A stretch of DNA of 64,000 nucleotides. Origin: Nephromyces sp. MM_2019 (taxonomy: Eukaryota > Apicomplexa > Aconoidasida > Nephromycida). The position numbers and the translations under genes were made by a program. The first letter of the stretch is position 1. Each line of letters opens with the position of its first letter. Shown piece by piece: positions 13,001 to 25,339 of the stretch. The stretch covers positions 29,173 to 93,172 of the forward strand of contig JADHZB010000907.1 of NCBI GenBank assembly GCA_015657535.1, written 5' to 3'. The notes under the pieces were generated by a model. It saw nothing but the letters and a program-made list of their open reading frames with translations, was not told the DNA's origin and searched no databases.

Positions 13001-16000
13001 GCGTAGTGTGTGCAAATATCTGGCTGGAGGAGTACGTGTGTATACATATGGTTATATATTATATACTTATTTTGGTTTTTTATTCTCACACCAGCACCCT
13101 CAAATCATTCTGAGTCTCTCACACACACACACACACTACATGCCACTCACACAACCACCAACCCCCAGTCACACTCAGCTTCTCACACACACTTACTATA
13201 TTGTCTTCACGTGCTATTAGAGGGGATTTCTTCTCGACTTCGCGGTCAGGAGTCAAAGAGTTTGATGCTACCGAAACGCTTTCAGAAGAGGCTTGAAGCT
13301 GTGAAGAATTCCTCTCTCTCTCTCTATCCCTGTCTCCTCGATGAATCGACTCTTTCTTTTCAACACTCTCGTGATGACGAGGGCGCTTATGTAGGGTAGG
13401 GCGAGCGGCTGAGATAGTGTTTTGCTCATCAGATCTCATCACACGCTGAGGAGAAGAAGAGCGAGAAACATCCCTCCTACGATAACGGTCTGAAGTAGGG
13501 CGAGAACGATAGTCTTCTTCAGCTCGTGAAGGGGGTGCAGCAGATCTATTAGCTTGACGGCGTGTGTTAGACCTTCTGAAGAGGGGAGGATGAAACAGGA
13601 AAAGAAGTGTGGATACTTACGATAAAAGCAGGGGAAAAGCGGAAAAGAAGAGAGAGAAAAGATAAAAAAAAGAAATATAAAGAAGAGAAGGAAACACACG
13701 GGAAAAAATAGAGAAAAACCCACAAAAGAAGCAAAAAAAGGATCCATATTAGCCAACACACCAACAACACCTGCAGCATACACACCAATCAGAATAGAAA
13801 AAAAAATACACAGCCTGAAGTCACCAAAAAAATGGACATACCAAACTAACACGCAACCTAACTTCACCCACCAAACACACACACCAGTCGAAATATCACA
13901 ATCACGCACCAAACCCCCAAAACTTCCCTCTTCACCTCTCGTATCTTCCATCTCTCACATCTTCATGATGATGAGCACCGCCACGAAGCGAAGCAGACTC
14001 TCTGTTATCATAGTACTCTCTGCCGCTTCTCCTATTATCATAACCCCCCCCTCCCCTATAGTATCGCTCTCCACTATACCTTCCGTTTGATAAGTAACGA
14101 TTTCCCCTCCCTCCAGTATGATATCTACTTTGATGCGAGCGATCAACCCCCATACTACCTTCTCCCCTATAACCCCTCCCCCTTATCCTCATACTGCCCG
14201 AGTAAGTATTATTCGGGGATCTCTTATTATACGACGGCGCTTCTCCAGCTTCATCTCGATCTCTGCTTCTATTTCTCCTGCTTCCTCGATCACGCTCGAT
14301 CAAAGAGCGGTGATTTCTCCTAGAATAGGGGGAATCTACACCTCTTTTCCTAGCGGGAGAATCATAGCGCCGGCTAGAGGAGGGAGGGTGCGTTCCGTGT
14401 GAGAAATCGCGCTCCCGACGTCGGTTTCCGCTGCTTTGTTTGGGATAAACATCTTCTTCAGCGGAATTTTCAGAAGAAATCCCACGGCCGGAGGATTTTG
14501 CTGCTCCACTCGCATACACACGCGAAGAAACCCGCGAGGACTTTTCATTGGCGCGGAGAGAGGAAGAGCGGCGTTCACTGCGTCTGCGCGGAGAGCCTGA
14601 AAGGGTTTTAGAGGAGGGAGGGGTGGCGAGGATTTGCCAATGAGGGGGGGGACGAGGTGGTGGGTGAGTTAAGTGGTTGATAAAGCGTGTATAGGGAAGA
14701 TGAGAGAGAGAAGCCGGCAGTCGGTTAGAGCTCAATTTAAAAAAAGGATACATCACACACACATATATCGCACGCATGTATGACACACACACATACACGT
14801 GGAAGCCGTAGTGCGTGTGGTGGCAGGAGCAGTCAGCAGGGGACCACAGTGTATGTGTAGGGTATTTTTTCACACCCTATTCTAGCTTTTGTAAAAAAGA
14901 ACCCCAGACACACTCATTGAAAGTATTCGGTATAACTACACACAGTTTTGGCTGCGAAATAGGTACAAGCAGCGTAAATCTTCAAGAGGAGCTTTACTAC
15001 AAGAAGACTAAAAAATATGAAGAGAAGAACACCACTTAAAAGATACCTGCGAAACTTCACAAATTCACCCAAAAAACATACAAAATTAACTCAAATTTCT
15101 ACAAAAATATCTCCCTCATCCATAAAATTAACTTCTTTCAAAAGCCATAAATCATCAAAATCACCGCATAAAACAGCCCAGAGAATCTACACTTTTGATG
15201 AGTGCATATGCACACACAATTGCTTCCTAATTTATAGAAGATATAATGAGGAAGAGTAAAGAACCTTTCTTTATCTAAAAATGATGAAAAAACCTCATCT
15301 TCATCACATAAAATGAGGAAGATGGAAGATTCATCACCTAAAAATGATGTGCGAACATCACAAAAAGCATTTGAAGTTTTTAGAATTTAGCGCTTCATCT
15401 AACAAGCGAAGCTACAGCCACAAATTCTAGAGTGATCTTCAATACATAAAATCATACACAGGAGAAAAATACAGTTTTTTCCAGTCTGTGTGTGTGAAAG
15501 ATAACAAATCCTTTGCTATTATCATCCCGGAAAAGGCTTTAGAATAGCAGTAAACACCTATAGCAGCTAGATCTGAACGAGTACCCAACGAGACATTGTA
15601 GACGATCTTGAAGATATGCGTGTCGTCACTTAAACACACAAACAAAGCTTTCTATCCATAGCATCATTTTCTAAACTTAAAGAAACGAATACCTTAGACT
15701 AGAAGATATTGATTACAGTATTTCTAAACTAGAATAAGAATAGGAGATTAGTACCGTCCGAAGATGCACACAGGGCATCTCCAACAGAGAAATGATACAA
15801 AAAGAAACAAAGATTCGTCTGCACACACACACATACACACACCCGAGAAGATTCTTAATGCTGTGATTACGAAAGCATGAGAGCAACGTAAAGATGGGTA
15901 GATGGGGTTCTACACACAAGCAGCTGGTAGAAGGAAACAAGAGGACAATCTTTTACAGGTGCCCTCATTTTGAAGTACAATAAAGCAGAAAGTTTTGCAC

Positions 16001-18493
16001 ATACACACACGAGCTCCTGAAGATAGTGAGCTTGCGTATTACAGCACTTTCTAGAGCTACAAAGCTTCACAAAACACACATAGAAGTTACGGAAAAACTA
16101 CCAAGCTCTTCGACCTACGAAGCAAAAAAAGAGCCAGAATCTTCGCCTTGAGAAAGTATGAAATGAAGCACACACACACCTTTTTCGCCACAGCTAGAAG
16201 GGGAGCGCGAACTACTCCTACTGTCGACGCTATGGCTTTGACTTTTCGATGAACTCCTGGAAAGAGATTTGTCGTTTCCCTCATGAGAATCTGCAAGAAA
16301 ATCTTGAAAACACAACGATTAGATGAGAAGAACATCAAAAATTCCTCAAAAAACCATATCAAAAACCCAATTATTGAGTGAGTATAACTATATTTCGCTT
16401 GCTTGTGTATGTGTGTGCGCTCACCGAAGGAATGCTCATGCCTGAGTTTATCTGGTGATAAATCATTATATGCACAAGCATACGTTATAACTCGTTCACA
16501 TGTATAGCTATTAACCAGCGTATACACATAGATAGAGCTTAATCCAGACATACACACATCCTAATCCACATATATACCCTAATCCACACAGAAACTCTTA
16601 CATAGCACATAAACACCCTCGCATAGCACACACACCTGCGTCTTTCTTCTTTCCATTATTTGTTTTTTCTTCAACTTTCAAAGAGGGTTTTTCTTTCTCT
16701 TCTTTTTCTTCTTTTTTCATCTCAGCATTCAGCGGCTTCTGAATGGCAGAAAAACCTCCAACCAGAGGCTCTACATTTGCAAAAATATGCTCGGTAGTAG
16801 CAGAAAAGCCTTCCGATGTTGTTGAGCCAGTGATGCTTCTCATGCTGTGATGAAACCCTCCAACACTCACAGCAGCTTCGATATCCTCCGCACTCTCATT
16901 AAGCTGATTTCTTCGATCAAACTCTTGCTGATACTTGAGCTGCTCTTCTTGCTTTCGTCGAATTTCCTGCAAAAAAAGTGAAAAAAATGATTTTTAAAGT
17001 GTAAAAGCATCGAATTCTAGAAGGCGTAATATGAAAACAGAGAGATTTAATACAATATAGTGCACTAGAGAACATGCAAAAGAAAAAAAGACAAACACGG
17101 ATTTGATGCAGAAGATGAAGGTGAAGATGAAGATGAAGGTGAAGATGACGATGCAGATGAGCATCATAAAGAATAAGATGAAGATGATGAAGACGAGCGA
17201 CTAGAACAAGAACAAGCTTTTCACACAGAAAATAGTCACAAACCCAAGCAAAAGTTGACGATTTCATAAACTTCAAGAGTGGCAGAAGATAGTAGAAAAC
17301 AGCTTCGCCTATCATGCTGCCCTTCAAAATATTACTATCAAATGGAATATTTTTAGCTTTATCGGGAGCTTTTACGGTATACTAAGCGAAGAAAAAAGAA
17401 TATCCACTATCAAAGCTTTTCATTTTGCAGTCAACCTGCTTTCATCGCAAAAAATTAGCACTTTGCACAAAAATTTAGAAGTGAGACGTTCCTCTAAAGT
17501 GAAGATTCTTTGAGAGTCACGCACACAGCCCAATGTATAGCACGGTAGTAAAGCAGTATTTGAAAGTTTATCCCTTCCCAGCAAGCAAAAACCCTGTTGC
17601 TCGTCTAAAATTATGTGTGTGCATGTATGTTATTCCCCTTGCAGGTATGTGCGTATCGTGATGATCTAATATGATGTGGATGTTCTCATCTACTCTCTCG
17701 TGTGTGTTTTGAGCTACTCGTTTTTCAGTGGTTAATATATCTAATCTACCCCTTCGTGTGCGTGTTTTATCACCTACTCTTCGGCATACTTCCTTTCTCA
17801 CTTACTCCAAAGAACCTGCCCAAATAAGGATCAAACTTCATTGCATCTAACAACTGGAAAACCTACTCAATACCTTTTCAACTTCCCATAACAGTCTAAG
17901 AAGCGTAATCTAACTACAAACCACTCTTTTTCACGATTTACAAAAATATTCAAGCAAACCGGAGCCACACACACAAGAGATAAAGCAGCCAGATACACCA
18001 CGTAGTTCTCATCTAAAAAATCAGCTCTCAACCCTGAAAAAAATCGATTTGCCCCCCAAAAACGTGCCTCTTTCTTCTCTTCAATAAACTGTAGAGGAAC
18101 TCCTCCAGCATTCTCTTGAGCAGAGAGTAGTAAATCCCACAGCTCTTTCATAAAAATTCCAGTATTTCTAGCCATAAAGCCTGTAAGACTAATCTGCAGC
18201 TTCTTCGGATCAATAAAAAAAGGCTCTCCAGGAGGCGCATCACCAATTGTAGTATCTGGCTTGAGCTGAGACATGCAATAGTCAATAACAATATCATCTT
18301 CAACTCCTAGCAGCTCGGTGATTCGCTTGCTAATCCACGGCTTCATTACTTCTAAGGATACCTTGGTTATGTCAACCTTCTCAGAAAAAGAAGGCGGCCA
18401 TTTTTTAGATTCTATCATCTTCTTCTCCTTGTTTGCAAAATAGGGAGTCTGTTCGTGGGTTGTGCCACGATAAAAGCCCGGCCCACCCGACAT
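10082..18493 (-). CDS. SRRM1: SRRM1-like PWI-domain, arginine/serine-rich splicing protein
   Basis: Nuclear splicing coactivator. The PWI domain binds nucleic acid and the SR tail links snRNPs and SR proteins. Exons, 5' to 3' on the minus strand: 18493-18068, 16966-16636, 16290-16180, 14596-13936, 13575-13197, 12351-11964, 11374-11184, 10189-10082 (TGA). They sum to 2,595 nt, or 864 residues, with every phase matching. Residues about 7-140 follow SRRM1 closely (GFYRGTTHEQ, VSLEVMKPWISKRITELLG with the PWI triplet at 52-54, then ELWDLLLSAQENAGG). A coiled helix EIRRKQEEQLKYQQEF comes next, then RS, RGG-like and Ser tracts, and the tail SEEALRQKALGALKRRAA. I chose the Met at 18493 because SRRM1 proteins begin a few residues before GFFRG. 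The frame stays open upstream to another Met at 18574. Intron 1 appears to use a GC donor. Confidence 0.9.
15843..15860 (-). other. Candidate 18-nt microexon of the SRRM1-like gene
   Basis: Inside the long intron between 16180 and 14596, an 18-nt piece lies between CAG and GTGTGTG and has phase 1 on both sides, as its neighbours need. Including it would insert six residues (about ALRIFS) without breaking the frame. The support is splice-site context and phase only, so it may be chance. Confidence 0.25.
17104..17190. repeat. Purine-rich GAAGATGAAG repeat in SRRM1 intron 1
   Basis: Degenerate tandem run of GAAGATGAAGGT-type units on the plus strand. It is therefore pyrimidine-rich in the SRRM1 transcript and lies just upstream of exon 2. 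A similar run lies upstream of the TBC gene at about 54.4 kb. Confidence 0.7.
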
Positions 18494-18791
18494 CTGGGAG
18501 GCAGCAGGAGTAGAATAATACCGTTTGGTTAGAGTGAATAGGCGAGTCGCGTAAACGCTGCGCTTTACACACAAAACAAGCGAAAACTCGGAGGGAAGCT
18601 TGAAAAATTAGTCACTCTTTTTATAGATTACAATTCTGTATCAGGTAATAGGGAAAACTAGAGTGTAGTAGAAGTGGAAAAAGCTTTTGTATAAACGTAA
18701 AAGAGTCCCTGTCAAGAGTTTAGGAACTGTTGACAAACTGTTAAGAAAAGCAAATGTGGGTATCTTTGGGTAGCTGGATATAATACGAATT
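18494..18791. promoter_or_regulatory. Probable shared promoter region between two divergent genes
   Basis: About 300 bp separate the chosen SRRM1 start (minus strand, 18493) from the start of the plus-strand gene at 18792. Both 5' ends face outward, so any promoters must lie here. I recognise no TATA box or other defined element. The region is inferred from gene orientation only. Confidence 0.4.
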
Positions 18792-21000
18792 ATGCCGTGT
18801 TCCACGAGTCACGGTTTGTAGAAGTTCAGGCCGAGCTGCACGCAGAATGACGAAAAATTAGGAAAAATATAGCGCATTTTGTAGAACGGGACGCAAGCTT
18901 AAAATTATATACGACAGACCTAAAGAAACTCCAGAGCCTGGTATGTAACGTCATTTAAGATGAAGAAGGAAGATGGTAACGAGGCAGAAGGTTGCAGAAA
19001 GTACTTACTCAAGCAGAGGAATAGCTAGCATATGCCCTTCTAATGCGGTACTAGCAAGCAAATCAGCTCAACGCACAACATACACTTCATGCATATCCGG
19101 CTAATATCATTATTATTAGGGCAAAGGAGGCAAGTAGAACGAGTTTTGACGTTTATGCAAGAACCCCGGAAGGCGATTTATCTCCTTAGGATATAGTAGT
19201 GTAGTCCATAAAAACTTCGCCTAAGCATTCGATCATCAAAATTTGAAAAAATGAAAAAATTAGCCCCGGAAAGTAAAACTGCAACACTTGGCACTATTTT
19301 AAAAACCTCAAAGAAGATGTAGTTTAACTCTTGGTAATACTTTAAAAAATCTCAAAGAAGATGAACTCCAACACTTGATAAGTGGTATCACTTAAAAGCC
19401 CTGAGAGAAGAGATCATATTCTACACTGCAAAGCAATTTTATCCAGCAATTAGCAAAATCTCTAGTTGAGTAAGAACTTGTACAGATTTTTTACTCAGTA
19501 GCAGCCAGCATTCAAATGGAGTGACCCAGCACATGGATGGGTCATGCAATTCGGCAAATTCAGGGAAAAAGCAAACCGATAAACACAGTACGCACATAGA
19601 GATATCGGTTCCGGCGTTGGCTGCTTCTAATTTCATTCAAAAGTTCATATATATCCATACGAATCAGTGGGAGGAGCATCCTTTACACAAAAAAGACAAA
19701 GATTCATAGCGATCATATGGCTCGAAGCTACAAATTACTTACCCTTCCTCACAGACCAGAATCAGCATTTATATATATATATGCATCTACAGTAAAGTGT
19801 GTTCGCCAATGTTACAACACGCCGGTATACTTTCAGCCTGAGGATGCGTGGACGTTGCACGCGTGTGGTAATTCGGAGGGTAGTGTGTGTGTGCGCTGAT
19901 TCAGAGGGTAGTATGCGTGCTGAGATTTGGAGTGTAATGTGTATGTGGCAATTCGAAGGTGGCTAGCGCGTATGGTTATTCGGAGGGTAGTGCGTGGCAT
20001 TGTTATGTATTTTTTTGTGCCTACCTCGACAGGCTGAATTTACCAAATTGGGCTTTTGATTAAGTAGCTTATGCTCCGATCCAAGCTCTTGTCCAGTGGG
20101 ATCTATCATGATGCGTTATACACGCGGTGGCAACTAGCAGTTGCTTTTCTAGCTGATGCTCCTGTGAAAAGGTGGAGTTTGACTTGTGGGGTATGCGTTA
20201 TGCCTGTAATTAACTCTTCGCTGGATTGGTACTACTCGCATTATCACAATTGTTAAGAAGAAAATTAGGTTTTTGCATCATTCAAAATAAGCAAAGCTTC
20301 GCTGTACTGTGTCATAGCAATGTTCTACCAAGGTGAAATCAAATATTTAGCGCTTTTTTTCACTTTGTGCTGGAGGAAGAAGCTTAAATCACGATCCTGA
20401 TATATGTGAAATAACGGTGAACTCATTTTCCGAAAAGCACCAAGAAATCGGTAATCTGGGAGTAAATCGAGTTATTTTTAAAACTTCCCCATGTAAGTCT
20501 GTGTCTACCAGGTGACTTTATTAGGCTAAAAAAAAACGTGGCAAAAAGGTAAAATATGTCTCTGTAACTCAAGACCATTTGCATATCGTGCTGATGAGCC
20601 CTGCATTAAAGAGTTTTTGCTAGCTGGACTGATTTTATGTATACATCTTAGGCAGATCTTCTGCTTGGTATAATTTCATTATATATTTGTGTCTACTGCC
20701 ACCCTCACTCGCCGGCTGATAAATTTTCGATTGTGATATATACGCAAGCTCTTGAATTTCCCTGTCGTGATCGCATGCGTTGTCCAGAAAAGACACCACA
20801 CCAGTAGGGGGTTTAGCTCCGAAGCAACACTGAAAGGCACTGGGGATGACCAGTCGCAGGATTGCCACATACCCACAAATTGCATTGTCCAGCAATATTA
20901 TACTATACCTTTGGACAACTTACAGCGTAGGACTGAATATTGCTTGAAAAAATATGAGATGCACCAGAAGCGGCTCAGCGATTTATTTAAAAGAAATTAA
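18792..21000 (+). CDS. Unrecognised six-exon gene, about 192 residues
   Basis: I do not recognise this family. The model chains six segments with compatible phase: 18792-18813 (ATG), 18885-18940, 18988-19047, 19509-19642, 20097-20190 and 20788-21000 (TAA). They total 579 nt, or 192 residues. The best-looking segments are a helical stretch ASLKLYTTDLKKLQSL, the segment GIYHDALYTRWQLAVAFLAD, and a 70-residue last exon ending in the basic helix YEMHQKRLSDLFKRN. There is no clear signal peptide. The donor after 19642 (AAAA/gttcat) is weak, and the first three exons are short, so the 5' half is less certain than the last two exons. The gene is divergent from the SRRM1-like gene. No function is assigned. 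Confidence 0.45.
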
Positions 21001-21525
21001 GGGAGCCTCGGGGATAGCTTATAGAAGCACTTTCATTGATAAAAACTAGATAATACCATATACAAACTAATTGCTCTCACCCCCCCAAATAAAGATACTA
21101 TAAATTTATTAATAAATTTGTGAGCATTGAGTCTGCTTGATTAATCACAGCTCCTCTAGTTCACAGTTTTGTAGCAGGGAGTTCTGAATTTGCCTTCCTA
21201 ATGGGACGAGAAATTAACGGGGGTTCAAAGCGTGATACCTCTTTGCATCCCTTGAGAATGAAGCACTAGACTGTGACGTTCTACACTCTCCTCCGCTTAA
21301 TGAGTATCTCATAGCTATATGGAGCATACCATAGGATTAGGCACAACCAAGGGTATAGAGTATGACTGGCGCTCGAGGCAGGCTCAGCAGCCTTTACTCC
21401 TCATGAAATGCAATTATTTGACGATATATCTATCTATATGCTGGTCACTTTTTAAGGGTGGTAGTCCTGTTTCCGAAATGCAGCTGCTACTATAAAAGTG
21501 TTGAGAATCGTGGTAAAGGCTGCAG
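21001..21525. other. Intergenic stretch
   Basis: No supported exon. A 26-codon ATG frame near 21200 (begins MGREINGG) could be a first exon of the next gene, but nothing else supports it. Confidence 0.4.
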
Positions 21526-22687
21526 GCAGCTGCAGTATTTGTAGCAAACTGTGTACTTCTTTGTGATTACTGTGGTAAGTCTATGAAGAGTCACGCCATT
21601 GTTAAGAGCTCCCGCACCCAGGAGTTTTGCTACGCGGAAATTACATGTGGCGGCATATTTTATTACATCAAGCGTACGTAAGGTTGTTACCTTCTTTTGG
21701 GGAAACCACAGTAATGCGGTGATAACGCAGCCATGTTAGACAAGTGCGAACTATACATTATGCCAATGCATTTTAATTTAGCGTAGTTTGCTTGCTTAGC
21801 TTAAGGACCCCTCATATCTCAAGCCCAGGGGTACCCGCTTGCAAAAGATGTGAGCGCAAATTTTGATTAATTGCTACAATTAATGAATTTTTCTCACGTT
21901 TTTCCTTCCAGGCAAGGTCACTGTGCTGTAGTCCCTGCTTTTTATCGGTTTTTGATGTTGGCGGAATCACGTTTGCAAAACGATTATGCTTCCCTTGCAA
22001 TGGTCATGGTGCGCGCAAACGGGCAAGGAGGGAAATCGTACGTGCGAAAGCGGCTTCGCTCCAGGAGAAGCGTCCAAAAGTGTTTTCCCAAATCAAAAAA
22101 GTGTTGATCACTACCCCAAACACCAACCAGACCACCTGTATCCAAGTCCCTACAATATCCCGCCGTTGGTGTCAAAATGGTTTAACCCTTCGACGAACTT
22201 TGGCTGGTCAGGTAACCGCAAGAAATTTTATGAGCGACTTTCCCTGGAAAATCTTTTTCTTCAGGCTAAAGAGCTGCAGCTAGTCTCATTCACTCTTTAT
22301 AACGGGTGCAGGGTCAAAGGTGAACTGAACTCAATAGTTCAAGGAGGGGGACATGGGCCGAACGGGGGCAAAGCACTGATGCTCAGAAATGTCTACTTTT
22401 ATACTGCTTCAAATGGAACACGACGTTTAATAACTGCCGATAGCGCTTACACCCGAGTGTCTTCCATAGCCTATTTCCATCAGGATCTTGGCGTCGATGA
22501 TTGTGGCATGCTAGAAAAACAGAAAGAGGATCCACAGGAAAAGCCTGTATATGCAGGCGGGTCATCTGTTGTGCAGGCAATTGAGATCTACATAAAGAAT
22601 AGTATCAAGAACGAGACTTTTTTGAGATTTCAGAGGATAGGTGCTCATGATGCGTGTATACCACGGCCCCCCGGCGACGTTAAGTAA
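21526..22687 (+). CDS. Unrecognised protein with C2H2-like finger and possible Sm-like domain
   Basis: Exon-like pieces at 21526-21574 and 21622-21673 join in phase and encode CDYCGVLLRGNYMWRHILLH, which fits Cys-x2-Cys-x11-His-x3-His of a C2H2-type zinc finger. The frame continues into a piece beginning after a good acceptor at 21911 (VVPAFYRFLMLAESRLQNDY). It must then change frame, through an intron I could not place between about 21956 and 22107, into a frame that stays open to TAA at 22687. That last exon holds LVSFTLYNGCRVKGELNSI followed by GKALMLRNVYFY. This resembles the beta-strand pattern of Sm/ataxin-2-type folds, a weak structural guess. The 5' end is not located. The length of the last frame in this stop-rich DNA argues that it is coding. 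Confidence 0.45.
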
Positions 22688-24631
22688 CTTCTACATTGCT
22701 TTACTTACAATGGTATGCCAAGGCGTGGCGTTTCTGTCGGCTGTTTTTTGTGTTCCCTGTTTTCTCTGGCTACAGCTCACCTTTGATTTCCGCCGCGAGC
22801 AACATGGGTCATATACATGTAGCTTCAGTTTGTAGTTTTGCTTATCATGTATGTGTATACCAGGCATTTGTAGGACTCCCTAAGGCTTAAGAGTCAGACT
22901 TCAAGCAGTTATTGCGACGTTTGAGCATGTATCTCATAACTATATTTGTTTGGGGTTCGTAGGAAAATTATGGGAAGTAAGGATTGTGTGCCCTCTTAAT
23001 GGAGGTGGTAAAATTGTGCCTGAATTTATTCGTACTAGTCGATATTATTTCGATCATTTGTTTGGTGTCTGCCTCCCGTTTTTATCTGTTCATGCTCCTA
23101 TCTTTTCCATGTGGCTATTGTGGCAAGCTTAAGAACGCATAACGAAGCCCCATGGAGTAATTCGAATCGCCAAGCAAGTAGGTAAATGCTCATATCAAAG
23201 AAAATTTTTTCACCAAAAATTAAAAATGCAGTGTGATCGCTTTCTCTTTGGCTGAAGTTCCCGCTTAAAATTACGCTAGCGATACCTTTAAGTTTTCTTA
23301 ACAATAGTGTCTTGCTTTGTGGGTAATTAGTGCAAGATTTCGTAAAATTTCGTGATTGTTGAATGCATGATGTGTTTAGTATCGAAATATGCTGCTATAC
23401 AAATATCTTTGAGACTGTAATTACAAAGATAGTATAATATTCTTTAGTTTTGGCAAATAGCTCCTCCTTTTTGATGCTCTCATAGCAACAGCAGTGGCAG
23501 CTGTACGTGGGTTTTACGTTCATCAATATCATGCAGGCTTTCTGGATGTGAATTTTGGGTCCTGAAGACCAGTTTATTCTGCAACTTGCTGGTTCAGCCT
23601 GTATTGTATGCAGCTTGAGGATGAATTGGAGGACTGAAGGCTACAATTTCGGTCGAAAATAAATACTTTTGTAATCCCATACTTTGCTAGCTTAATGTTG
23701 ATAATACTTAACGAATGGTAACCAATGAGAGTTTTTGGCAGTACCTGCATCGATCCTTAAGCTTTGGTGCATAGACATCTCACATATATTATTTGAAACT
23801 TGCCAGCGAAATTCATATGCTCCTGCTCAATAGAGTAGAAGATGGGGCCCCTAATGTGGTAGGCTAACTTGTGCAAGTTGCTTGGTATAATAATGGCGTC
23901 TTCTCACTATAAAATTAATTACAAGTTATGCCTGGTAGCGTCTTTAGACTAGGTGAAACTTCCGTCTGAGAGCTCATGTGTTCACGATACTGAAGTCTTG
24001 AAAATAGGCAGGTCGACTGCTTGTGCGGCATCATTATTAATCGGCTATAATTGCAAAACACAATGTTAGCCTGCTCTCCATTTTTCTCGAACTCTATTTA
24101 CATATTATTTAATTCTAGGAATACTACGAAAAGCTCGCTTTAAATCTGGTTGAAAAATGACCGTCAGCAATTTTTGTCAGCTTGCTTGGCTTTCAGGCCT
24201 GTCGATATAGTTGGAACATCACCAACCCCTAGTTATTCAGCTTCCATTAACCTGATATTGATTTCATTAGCTTCCAAATGCACCGGCAAACGTGGTCCCT
24301 GACATTTCTTAGCATGCTGCATTAAGACATTTAGATGCAGCAAAATCATACAGCACACATTCATATATTCCCCGGAAAATAGCATGTATCAATTTTTTGT
24401 ACGGATTAGTGAATTTCCTTAGAGATAAAAATGAGCAATACTGACCAGCTAAACAGAAGTGCATTTGGATTTGGTATCCCAAAGTCTGATGTCTCGTTGC
24501 TATTCGCACGTTTCAGTGCGTAGTACTACTCCTTCGTGACCTCGTTCTCTTCCGTTATAGAACCAAGGAACTTCCAGAATTACTCTGCTGATTATTCAGA
24601 GAAGGGTGCTACGTAATTTTCATTCCGCAGT
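22688..24631. other. Stretch without supported gene
   Basis: Only short frames occur, such as 22950-23132 (+) and 24309-24509 (-), with no matching exon chain. Composition is plain and mixed. I see no repeat array or RNA gene. Confidence 0.4.
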
Positions 24632-25339
24632 TTATTTCCGAAAATATTTGCTTACTAGCCGGGATTGCTTTGTTTTCAAGTAACGAGGAACTTTTTTTTT
24701 GGGCCAATTTAGCACCTTACGCAGCGACTCAGTGCTACAAAGAAGTCTCACGAATTTGCATCGTAGATTAGACACATGAAGGGGATTTTTTACAAGCTTC
24801 GTAGAATTGGAAGGCGTGCAAACTAAACTAAGCCCTAATATATACGGCAGAGCAAATTTTGCGTGTAAGATGGAAGCGAGGGGATCCGCAAAATCAAAAA
24901 TATTAACGTGATAAGGAAGATCAGGTCTACCTAGAGCAATGATAAAATAATCACGTGTTGTCGACATCATGAGGCCTTCAGGTAGAACCAGTAAGATACT
25001 GCCATTCCAGACTAAAAAATGAAAGGGCCTGCTGGAAAGTGAAATAGGCAGTAGCAGCCTTTAGCGCGCTGAAATTAAAGAGAAAGTGCTAAAAAATCTC
25101 AAAAGTTCATCTGAACTTAAGTCATTCCTGGAAATCTGCAACTGAAAAATTTGCAAAGAGTTCACATGACGGCCTCGTGTTAATTTCGAAGTTATTCCTC
25201 CGTTGCCATCCCAGATGGCTTTTATTGAGAATGTTTTTCCGGTTTCCGAGAGGCGGTTAAAAATCAAAAGAAAAATCTTTTTCAATGACATTGTTAGATA
25301 TATTAAGTATATCAAATAGTCTTTGTATTCTATAATCAT
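24632..25339 (-). CDS. Two uncertain open segments, possible exons of one gene
   Basis: On the minus strand, 25339-25061 reads MIIEYKDYLIYLIYL at its start and contains TFSIKAIWDGNGGITSKL. After a CTTTCCAG acceptor near 25029, a second open run reaches 24632. It reads RPFHFLVWNGSILLVLPEGL, then TTRDYFIIAL, and runs on through GRPDLPYHVNIFDFADPL. Both look protein-like, and the second (112 codons from its ATG) is long for this DNA. I recognise no family. I could not connect the two in phase, nor find flanking exons, so this may be one gene, two single-exon frames or chance. Confidence 0.25.
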
